A stretch of DNA of 8,695 nucleotides from Flavobacteriaceae bacterium (GTDB lineage: Bacteria; Bacteroidota; Bacteroidia; Flavobacteriales; Flavobacteriaceae): positions 1 through 8,695 of the forward strand of contig JAENXB010000120.1 of the NCBI GenBank assembly GCA_016649785.1, read 5' to 3'. A program made the translations under genes and the position numbers. The notes under the pieces are model-generated. The model had not been told where the DNA came from. It saw only the letters and a list, made by a program, of their open reading frames with translations, and searched no databases. This document shows positions 1-5,736 of the stretch, piece after piece. Within the stretch, counting starts at the first letter, position 1. Each line of letters begins with the position of its first letter.

Positions 1-14
1 AAAAAAAAATTATC

Positions 15-154
15 CCGCAGATCTCGCAGATTAGCGCAGAAAAAAAATTAAAAATCTGCGGAAAAAAAAGACGAAAAATAAATCAACAATCGCGTAGATT
101 AACTTAGATAAAAAAATAGATAGAGAAACTAAAAAAATCTGCGGAAATCTGCGG
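15..154. repeat. GCAGAT/ATCTGC intergenic repeat cluster upstream of dgt
   Basis: Three GCAGA units at 9-10 bp spacing (17-22, 26-31, 36-40) face an inverted copy, aaatctgcgg, at 52-61; ccgcagat (15-22) pairs exactly with atctgcgg (54-61). A degenerate forward part (about 91-107, cgcgtagattaacttag) is followed by two perfect tandem copies of aaatctgcgg at 135-144 and 145-154. The whole is therefore two successive, imperfect inverted-repeat modules in A-rich DNA. From memory, repeats with this CGCAGATT core are common between genes in Bacteroidota genomes; I could not check copy number. It may form RNA or DNA hairpins ahead of dgt. Nothing here encodes protein. Confidence 0.7.
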
Positions 155-244
155 AGAAAAAATATGAATTAAGATGGCGAGGATTGTCGAAAGAAATAGA
201 TTGTGAAAAACTTATAATTCTGCGCATAAAAAAATAAAAATGAT

Positions 245-1594
245 ATGATGAATTGGGAACAACTTCTTTCCTTAAAGAGATTTGGAGATAAAAACAAACG
301 ACTTCGCAAAGAACAGGACGAAACCCGCCTTGGTTTTGAAGTAGATTACGACCGGATAATATTTTCTTCGGCCTTCAGAAGCCTACAGGACAAAACCCAG
401 GTAATTCCGCTCTCCAAAACCGATTTCGTACACACCCGGCTCACTCACAGCCTGGAAGTTTCAGTAGTAGGCAGATCTTTGGGAAGATTGGCCGGGAAAA
501 AGATCCTTGAAAAACACCCGCACCTAAAAACCATTCACGGACACCAGATCAATGATTTTGGAGCTATTGTGGCCGCGGCAGCTTTGGCACACGACATCGG
601 GAATCCGCCTTTTGGGCATTCCGGGGAAAAAGCGATTGGAGAATACTTCAGCCTTGGCAATGGAAAACGTTTTAAGGAGCAACTTTCAGAAAAAGAATAT
701 CAGGATCTTATTAAATTTGAAGGAAATGCGAATGGTTTCAAAATTTTAACTGAAAATCGTCCGGGAATTGAAGGCGGCCTTCGGTTATCCTATGCAACTT
801 TAGGAGCATTCATAAAATATCCCAAGGAATCCCTTCCGCATAAACCCACAAGAAATATCGGTGATAAAAAATTTGGCATTTTCCAAAGCGAACAGGCAAT
901 TTTTGAAGATATCGCTGCCGAATTGAACCTTATCCCGGTTCGAAAGGGGGAACATATAGCCTACGCCCGGCATCCTCTCGCCTTTCTGGTAGAAGCCGCA
1001 GATGATATTTGCTACACCATCATCGATTTTGAGGATGGGATCAACCTAGGCTTAATAGATGAAGAATACGCCCTGGAATATCTGATCAAACTGGTTAAAA
1101 ACAGCATTAATACCTCGAAATACCATTCGCTCACCAATACTGCAGACAGGCTTGGTTATCTGCGGGCTTTGGCGATCAACACCCTGATCACAGAAGCAGT
1201 GGATCTGTTCCTGAAAAATGAAAACCTTATTCTGGCAGGCGAGTTTCACGATTCCCTGTTCGACAAAAGCAGTTTTGAGGCCCAAATTAAGGACATCATC
1301 AAGATAAGTGTGGAACGCATTTACCAGAGTGAAGAAGTGATAAATAAGGAAATTGCCGGCTATAAAATGCTGTCGTATTTATTGGATACTTATACCCAGG
1401 CCTTTTTACCTGAAACGGCAGAAACAAGAGATTCCAATTTCACTTTGTTGGTAAAACGCTCGGTGCCGAAATTGGTCATTCAGAATGATCAGTCGGTTTA
1501 TAAAACCCTGCTTCAAATTTGTTCCTACACCGCATCATTAACTGATGGAATTACGGTGGCGTCTTTTGAAAAATATATGGGATTGAAATTGTAA
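245..1594 (+). CDS. dgt: Deoxyguanosinetriphosphate triphosphohydrolase (dGTPase), HD superfamily
   Basis: The 449-aa protein belongs to the HD-domain dNTPase family, which hydrolyses dGTP to deoxyguanosine and tripolyphosphate and so tunes the cytoplasmic dNTP pool. The metal-binding set is visible: H68 in FVHTRLTHSLEV, H116-D117 in ALAHDIGNPPFGHS, and D253/D254 in FLVEAADDICYTIIDFEDG. This matches the H...HD...D pattern of E. coli Dgt. Other family blocks are FRSLQDKTQV (44-53) and FEGNANGFKIL (158-168). The N-terminal arginine-rich stretch (R18, R21, R28) is typical. Length is normal for Bacteroidota. The start has two adjacent ATG codons (245 and 248), so the first methionine could be either; the upstream sequence is A-rich with no Shine-Dalgarno site. 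It converges on the DUF3078 gene across a repeat-filled gap. No lesion is seen. Confidence 0.95.
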   Translation: MMNWEQLLSLKRFGDKNKRLRKEQDETRLGFEVDYDRIIFSSAFRSLQDKTQVIPLSKTDFVHTRLTHSLEVSVVGRSLGRLAGKKILEKHPHLKTIHGHQINDFGAIVAAAALAHDIGNPPFGHSGEKAIGEYFSLGNGKRFKEQLSEKEYQDLIKFEGNANGFKILTENRPGIEGGLRLSYATLGAFIKYPKESLPHKPTRNIGDKKFGIFQSEQAIFEDIAAELNLIPVRKGEHIAYARHPLAFLVEAADDICYTIIDFEDGINLGLIDEEYALEYLIKLVKNSINTSKYHSLTNTADRLGYLRALAINTLITEAVDLFLKNENLILAGEFHDSLFDKSSFEAQIKDIIKISVERIYQSEEVINKEIAGYKMLSYLLDTYTQAFLPETAETRDSNFTLLVKRSVPKLVIQNDQSVYKTLLQICSYTASLTDGITVASFEKYMGLKL

Positions 1595-1604
1595 ATTTTT
1601 AGAA

Positions 1605-1637
1605 AGATCTCACAGGTTTTTTAAATCTGTGAGGTCT
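1605..1637. repeat. Inverted repeat 1 in the dgt/DUF3078 convergent gap
   Basis: Left arm agatctcacag (1605-1615) and right arm ctgtgaggtct (1627-1637) pair over 11 positions with one G-T type mismatch, around an 11-nt T/A-rich loop. It starts 11 bp after the dgt stop. It resembles the ACCTCACAGG...CCTGTGAGGT intergenic repeat that I recall from many flavobacterial genomes. It may help end transcription of dgt or of the opposing operon, but no proper T-tract follows on the plus strand. Confidence 0.7.
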
Positions 1638-1650
1638 GAACAAGTTGGTT

Positions 1651-1683
1651 AACTTTTCCAAAGTTTTGAACTTTGGAAAAGTT
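1651..1683. repeat. Perfect 13-bp inverted repeat 2 in the convergent gap
   Basis: The arm aacttttccaaag (1651-1663) and its exact complement ctttggaaaagtt (1671-1683) flank a 7-nt loop, ttttgaa. The stem is perfect and unrelated in sequence to the hairpin 13 bp before it. It sits between two convergent genes, so a bidirectional terminator or an RNA-stabilising hairpin is plausible. It also resembles an ACTTTG-type repeat that I recall from Flavobacteriaceae intergenic regions. Confidence 0.75.
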
Positions 1684-1710
1684 CGTTAAATCCAGGCCAG
1701 CACAAACTGA

Positions 1711-1740
1711 ACCTTGCAGGTCCTGAAGACCTCGTTAGGT
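1711..1740. repeat. Inverted repeat 3 in the convergent gap
   Basis: The inner arms aggtc (1718-1722) and gacct (1728-1732) surround the loop ctgaa; the outer arms acct (1711-1714) and aggt (1737-1740) add a second short stem across unpaired bases. It ends 3 bp before the DUF3078 stop codon, so it would be the first structure transcribed after that gene. It looks like a degenerate AACCTTGCAGGTC...GACCT.AAGGTT repeat; decay of the outer part lowers confidence. Confidence 0.5.
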
Positions 1741-1743
1741 TTG

Positions 1744-2883
1744 TTAAAACTCATATACAACACCTAACCCCAGCATCTGTTTAAACTGCACCCTTGGTCC
1801 CAGAGTTTCAAGTTTACCATCGCCATTGGTATCTTCTTTTACCTTCACATCATCGTCATATTTAAGATGTGAGCCAATTTTGGCTTTGATAAAATCGTTT
1901 ACCACAAGATTTAAATTGAGTTCCCAATCCACATCCACATTCCCGAATTTATTCAAATAATCAGAATAAAAACTTAACTGATTTTCCAGGTTTACATTAG
2001 TGAAAATTTCCTTTTTCAAACTGCTGGTGAACAAAATTCCGAATTCTGCATTCACATTATCACCTTCTTTAATAATATTCCCCTGCTCATCGCGTACAGC
2101 CGGAGTTACCCCAAACATCCCCTCATTTGCCAATGTCTGGTTAAATACAAATGTCGATTTTTGGGTAACAGGAGAAAGATAGATAATCAGGTCCTCCTTG
2201 GGATCTGTATATTCTGCCCCCATTCCTAAAAAAATATAACCCGGGGCCATAAAAGAAGAGATTGGCTTTTTAGTGTCAGGGTATTTGTATCCGTTGGCAA
2301 ATTGAGTGTTGAAATTAAATTTTGCAGAATATCGAAAATTGGATTTGGGGTTTCGCCGGTATCCAAAAGTGGAATTGAATACCAATTGATCTTCAGTTTT
2401 CCTTATTTCCCTTCCTTCCTGAGCGTTTATGCCATAGCGTATTGATCCATTGGTTTTCCAGGAAAGCAACTCCCTTTTAAAATTGCGTTCAAAATTGCCG
2501 AAAAATAATGCTGAAATTGAATTGTTCCCCCCGGCATTCCAGTTTACAAAAGCCACTTCGTTAAAATTCACCCCTACCGCATTTTTTTGGGTCCAAAGAA
2601 TTATAATTTCCTGACTTACCATCATTCCTGGACTGAACAAAAGGCCTTCATTTTTTATTTTTTTATCTTCTTTTGAATCCTCACCGGCAACATTTATTTG
2701 GATAGAGTCCATTTTGATTGTAGATGCTTTGATCGAAGATACTTTGGTGATGATAACCTTGGTTGTATCAATTTTGGTAGTGTCAATTTGGATGGCAGGA
2801 AATTCAAAAGCAGATACCGAAAAACAAATCAATAATAAAAGAATTGTTAGAAATTGTCGGGGGACGATAAAAGGTAAAGACAT
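1744..2883 (-). CDS. DUF3078 family protein, predicted outer-membrane beta-barrel
   Basis: The 379-aa product has a Sec signal peptide (hydrophobic core about 11-24, likely cut after SVSA at residue 25), a Thr/Lys/Ile-rich linker with repeated 'IDTTK'-like units (about 32-64), then a body of alternating amphipathic strands. The hallmark block is FNEVAFVNWNAGGNNSISALF (about 107-127), which I recognise from DUF3078 proteins of Bacteroidota. The C-terminus (LGLGVVYEF) ends in phenylalanine after alternating residues, as expected for a barrel inserted by the BAM complex. DTNGDGKLE (351-359) resembles a calcium-binding loop. Function is unknown. It starts 23 bp after the dxs stop on the same strand, so the two are probably co-transcribed. 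ATG 2881-2883 is the only start that keeps the signal peptide. Confidence 0.85.
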   Translation of the reverse strand: MSLPFIVPRQFLTILLLLICFSVSAFEFPAIQIDTTKIDTTKVIITKVSSIKASTIKMDSIQINVAGEDSKEDKKIKNEGLLFSPGMMVSQEIIILWTQKNAVGVNFNEVAFVNWNAGGNNSISALFFGNFERNFKRELLSWKTNGSIRYGINAQEGREIRKTEDQLVFNSTFGYRRNPKSNFRYSAKFNFNTQFANGYKYPDTKKPISSFMAPGYIFLGMGAEYTDPKEDLIIYLSPVTQKSTFVFNQTLANEGMFGVTPAVRDEQGNIIKEGDNVNAEFGILFTSSLKKEIFTNVNLENQLSFYSDYLNKFGNVDVDWELNLNLVVNDFIKAKIGSHLKYDDDVKVKEDTNGDGKLETLGPRVQFKQMLGLGVVYEF

Positions 2884-2906
2884 TTTAAATTAGAGGCTTA
2901 AATGGA

Positions 2907-4682
2907 TTATTCTAAAAGGTTTGAGATACAAAGGTATATACTATGAACGTCAATTTTTGCGATTTCTTGTAATTGATATACAATTCCTTGCTCAATAAAA
3001 TTATCGGGGATTCCCAGGCATTTAATTTCGGGATGATATTGATGTTTTGAAACAAATTCCAACACTGCCGACCCAAAGCCGCCAGAAATCACCCCATCTT
3101 CAATAGTTATGATCTTATCATATTTTTTGAAAATTTCATGAAGTAACTTTTCATCAAGCGGTTTTACAAATTTGGCATCGTAATGAGCCACCTGATCTGC
3201 CTCAGGCAACATTTCAATTGCGAGCCGCACATTCTCAGCAATGCTTCCAATACTTATAACGGCAAGTTTACTTCCGGATTTCAGAAGCGAACCTTTCCCA
3301 AATTCCACCTTTTTAAATTCCTGTTTCCAATTCAATTTAACTCCCCTTCCCCGGGGATAACGAATAACCAGAGGGGATTTTAAATCCAGCTGTGCGGTAT
3401 AGAGCAAATTGCGCAATTCAACCTCATCTGCCGGGGCGGCGATCATTAGATTGGGAATGCAGCGCAAATAGGCGATATCAAAAACCCCGTGATGCGTGGC
3501 GCCATCTTCCCCTACAAGTCCTGCCCTGTCCAGACAAAAGATCACCGGCAAATTTTGCAAGGCCACATCGTGAATAACCTGGTCATACGCCCGTTGCAAA
3601 AATGTGGAATAGATTGCACAAAATACCGTAAATCCCTGGGTGGCCATTCCGGCTGCAAGGGTTACGGCATGCTGCTCTGCAATTCCAACGTCAAAAGCCC
3701 GTTCCGGAAAAGCATCCATCATATAATTTAAGGAACTCCCAGTTGGCATTGCGGGAGTAATTCCAATAATTTTTTCGTTTTTTTCTGCCAGTTCCAAAAG
3801 GGTCAGCCCAAAAACATCCTGATATTTTAAAGGCAGTCCATCGGTATTATAAGGCAGCAATTCTCCTGTATCTGCCACAAATTTCCCGGGAGCGTGATAT
3901 TTCACTTGATTTTCTTCCGCTTTTTTAAGCCCCTTTCCTTTGGTGGTGATCACATGCAGAAATTTAGGACCACTGATCTTTTTTAAATCTTCAAAAATCT
4001 TCAACAAACTCTCAATATCATGTCCATCCACCGGGCCGAAATATTTAAAATTCAGCGCTTCAATGATATTGTCCTGAGCAGGTTTGTAACCTACCCTGGC
4101 TTTGGTGAGATATTGCTTTAAGGCACCAATACTTGGATCTATTCCAATGGCGTTATCGTTTAGAACCACTAGCAGGTTTGCATTGGTAACCCCGGCGTGA
4201 TTGAGTCCTTCAAAAGCCATTCCGCTGGCAATGGAGGCATCCCCAATTACCGCGATATGTTGCTTTTGAAGATCTCCCTTTAAATTTGAAGCGAGCGCCA
4301 TTCCAAGCGCTGCAGAAATCGAGGTGGAAGAATGACCTACCCCAAAAGTATCGTATGGACTTTCGCTTCGGTTTGGAAATCCGCTTAAGCCATTTAATTG
4401 CCTGTTGGTGTGAAAAACATCCCTTCTTCCGGTAAGGATCTTATGTCCGTAGGCCTGATGGCCCACATCCCAAACCAGGAGATCATCGGGAGTATTAAAA
4501 GCGTAATGCAAGGCGATGGTGAGTTCTACCACGCCAAGGCTGGCGCCCAGATGTCCTTCTTTGGTCGCTACGATATCTATAATAAATTTCCGGAGTTCGG
4601 CGGCCAGTTCCGGCAGTTTTTCCTTCGGAAGCCGGCGCAGATCGGATGGGGAATTTATGGTATTTAGGATATTTTTCGACAT
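2907..4682 (-). CDS. dxs: 1-deoxy-D-xylulose-5-phosphate synthase
   Basis: The 591-aa thiamine-diphosphate enzyme condenses pyruvate with glyceraldehyde 3-phosphate, the first step of the MEP isoprenoid pathway, in the cytosol. Family landmarks (numbered from this ATG) are EGHLGASLG with H44, WDVGHQAYGHKILTGRRD (71-88), the diphosphate-binding block GDASIASGMAFEGLNHAG (147-164) with NDN (175-177), DVGIAEQHAVT with catalytic E336, DRAGLVGEDGATHHG (385-399) and RYPRGRG (441-447). The usual GDG of the cofactor motif is GDA here. I chose ATG 4680-4682 over an in-frame TTG three codons upstream because that TTG is the end of a TATATTTG promoter box. It is the first gene of a probable unit with the DUF3078 gene and is divergent from tadA. 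The frame is intact. Confidence 0.95.
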   Translation of the reverse strand: MSKNILNTINSPSDLRRLPKEKLPELAAELRKFIIDIVATKEGHLGASLGVVELTIALHYAFNTPDDLLVWDVGHQAYGHKILTGRRDVFHTNRQLNGLSGFPNRSESPYDTFGVGHSSTSISAALGMALASNLKGDLQKQHIAVIGDASIASGMAFEGLNHAGVTNANLLVVLNDNAIGIDPSIGALKQYLTKARVGYKPAQDNIIEALNFKYFGPVDGHDIESLLKIFEDLKKISGPKFLHVITTKGKGLKKAEENQVKYHAPGKFVADTGELLPYNTDGLPLKYQDVFGLTLLELAEKNEKIIGITPAMPTGSSLNYMMDAFPERAFDVGIAEQHAVTLAAGMATQGFTVFCAIYSTFLQRAYDQVIHDVALQNLPVIFCLDRAGLVGEDGATHHGVFDIAYLRCIPNLMIAAPADEVELRNLLYTAQLDLKSPLVIRYPRGRGVKLNWKQEFKKVEFGKGSLLKSGSKLAVISIGSIAENVRLAIEMLPEADQVAHYDAKFVKPLDEKLLHEIFKKYDKIITIEDGVISGGFGSAVLEFVSKHQYHPEIKCLGIPDNFIEQGIVYQLQEIAKIDVHSIYLCISNLLE

Positions 4683-4688
4683 TGAAAG

Positions 4689-4696
4689 CAAATATA
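4689..4696 (-). promoter_or_regulatory. Bacteroidota-type -7 box of the dxs promoter
   Basis: Read on the minus strand this is TATATTTG, an exact match to the Bacteroidota -7 consensus TAnnTTTG. It ends 6 bases before the dxs ATG, so transcription would start only a few bases from, or at, the start codon, giving a nearly leaderless mRNA. I see no TTG at the expected -33 spacing, which weakens the call. The box also explains the apparent TTG start codon at 4689-4691. Confidence 0.5.
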
Positions 4697-4779
4697 CATT
4701 TTGAAACTGTATTTATCCCGGTTCTTTTTTCGTTTTCACGTTGAAAAGAAGTCGGAAGACCGGAGACCAAAGTAAAAAA

Positions 4780-4823
4780 ATTCAAAATCCGTAAAAACAA
4801 ATTCAAAATTTCAAATTCAAAAT
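4780..4823. repeat. Three direct repeats of ATTCAAAAT
   Basis: Exact copies of attcaaaat lie at 4780-4788, 4801-4809 and 4815-4823, the last two separated by 5 bp. They sit about 100-140 bp upstream of the dxs start and 310-355 bp upstream of tadA. The motif is low-complexity, so chance or slippage is possible. Confidence 0.5.
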
Positions 4824-4862
4824 AATTTGTTCATTCCCAATTTTGACAATGAAATATCAAAA

Positions 4863-4926
4863 TTATTTCTGCATTTGTGGCCAGACATTAACAATTTGTT
4901 TTGATAAGCCACGAATGCACGAATAA
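4863..4926. repeat. Imperfect 19-bp inverted repeat with GTGCATTCGTGGC core
   Basis: The left arm ttatttctgcatttgtggc (4863-4881) matches the reverse complement of gccacgaatgcacgaataa (4908-4926) at 16 of 19 positions, with a 26-bp spacer. The right arm is the cleaner copy. GCCACGAATGCACGAAT is a sequence I recall as a dispersed repeat in flavobacterial intergenic DNA; copy number here could not be checked. No coding function. Confidence 0.6.
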
Positions 4927-5060
4927 TTTTATAAAATATTTTTTGGATCGAATAACCTTCTTAAAAACAACTTACGACTCCTCTCACTCCTCGATATTTT
5001 GACGTCAAACAACAAACTTCAAACAAAAAACCCCAAACAACATTTCAATTTTAAAATTCT

Positions 5061-5106
5061 AATGAACGAATCCCAAATTAACCAATAAACGAATCCCAAT
5101 TAAATT
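5061..5106. repeat. 23-bp tandem duplication upstream of tadA
   Basis: Two adjacent 23-bp units (5061-5083 and 5084-5106) agree at 18 of 23 positions and share the exact core aacgaatccca (5065-5075 and 5088-5098). The second copy ends 28 bp before the tadA ATG, within the likely promoter area, so it might be a pair of regulator sites; simple duplication is equally possible. Confidence 0.55.
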
Positions 5107-5134
5107 TATACCTTTCAGAAAATTAAAAATTCAG

Positions 5135-5587
5135 ATGAAAATCACTCCTTTTGACGACGATTACTTTATGCGGAAAGCTTTGGAAGAAGCCGAAAAAGCC
5201 TTTGAAAAAGGCGAAATCCCGGTAGGAGTTGTTGTTGTGACAGATGAAAAAATAATCGCCCGCGGCCATAACCTGACGGAACTCCTGAACGATGTTACCG
5301 CTCATGCTGAAATGCAGGCCATAACCGCAGCGGCAAATTACCTGGGTGGGAAATATTTAAAAGGCTGCACTATGTATGTCACCCTGGAACCCTGCCAGAT
5401 GTGTGCCGGGGCATTATACTGGAGCCAATTATCGAATTTGGTATTTGCCGCGACCGATCCGGAACGTGGATATCGCAAAATGGGATCAAAACTTCACCCA
5501 AAAACCAGGGTAAAAACGGGAGTTTTGGAAGAAGAAGCTTCCATCTTGATGAAGCGCTTTTTTATTCAAAGGCGGAATCTGAATTGA
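5135..5587 (+). CDS. tadA: tRNA(adenine34) deaminase TadA / nucleoside deaminase
   Basis: The 150-aa protein is a zinc-dependent cytidine/deoxycytidylate-deaminase-fold enzyme. The zinc and catalytic residues are present: H57-A-E59 in DVTAHAEMQAI, and P86-C87-x-x-C90 in TLEPCQMCAGAL. N46 in ARGHN also fits the family. TadA converts A34 to inosine in the anticodon of tRNA-Arg(ACG), an essential wobble modification. Guanine deaminases share the fold, but the HAE/PCxxC spacing, short length and Arg-rich C-terminus (RFFIQRRNLN) favour TadA. ATG 5135 is the only sensible start; no Shine-Dalgarno site precedes it. It is transcribed away from dxs and ends 17 bp before a hairpin terminator. Confidence 0.92.
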   Translation: MKITPFDDDYFMRKALEEAEKAFEKGEIPVGVVVVTDEKIIARGHNLTELLNDVTAHAEMQAITAAANYLGGKYLKGCTMYVTLEPCQMCAGALYWSQLSNLVFAATDPERGYRKMGSKLHPKTRVKTGVLEEEASILMKRFFIQRRNLN

Positions 5588-5604
5588 TTTGGATTTTAAA
5601 GTAA

Positions 5605-5640
5605 GAGGCCGCCCGCAGGCAGCCTCAGTAGTATTTTTTT
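5605..5640 (+). terminator. Rho-independent terminator of tadA
   Basis: Stem arms gaggc (5605-5609) and gcctc (5622-5626) enclose a C-A mismatch and an inner gcc/ggc stem (5611-5613 / 5618-5620) around the tetraloop cgca. The GC-rich hairpin is followed by a run of seven T (5634-5640). It lies 17 bp after the tadA stop and stands out against AT-rich surroundings. Confidence 0.75.
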
Positions 5641-5736
5641 GAACAATCGATTGAACAAAGTGCTCCCCGGGTTTCTTCAAGAGCTCAATTGTAATTTGCC
5701 CGCGAATCCATCGGCAAAGATCTTGCTTCGGTCTCT

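Larger units (their letters stand above)
4683..5134. other. Gene-free divergent region between dxs and tadA
   Basis: This 452-bp AT-rich stretch carries no believable coding frame; the only frame entering it is an extension of a dxs shadow. It holds a -7 promoter box for dxs at its left edge, three ATTCAAAAT direct repeats, an 8-bp inverted repeat (aattttga 4839-4846 / tcaaaatt 4857-4864), an imperfect 19-bp inverted repeat, and a 23-bp tandem duplication just upstream of tadA. These are listed separately where strong enough. The tadA promoter must lie here, but only a partial box (taccttt at 5109-5115, no -33 TTG) is visible. Confidence 0.7.

Noticed and set aside
15..154. CRISPR array
   Set aside because: Repeat units are about 10 bp, partly inverted, and lack uniform spacers; no cas genes are present.
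201..222. Possible dgt promoter (taattctg at 215-222)
   Set aside because: One mismatch to TAnnTTTG, and no TTG at a workable -33 distance; not strong enough to annotate.
245..1594. dgt as an anti-phage nucleotide-depletion gene
   Set aside because: Some dGTPases defend against phage, but here the neighbours are housekeeping genes and no defence partner or mobile element is present.
4683..4691. TTG start giving a 594-aa Dxs
   Set aside because: The TTG is part of a TATATTTG promoter box, and the ATG three codons later gives the normal N-terminus.
4398..4806. Frames on both strands overlapping the 5' part of dxs and its upstream region
   Set aside because: They lie in alternate frames of dxs, carry no recognisable domain and have basic, low-complexity translations.
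5644..5653. Palindrome caatcgattg after the tadA terminator
   Set aside because: Ten bases with no flanking symmetry; expected by chance in AT-rich DNA.
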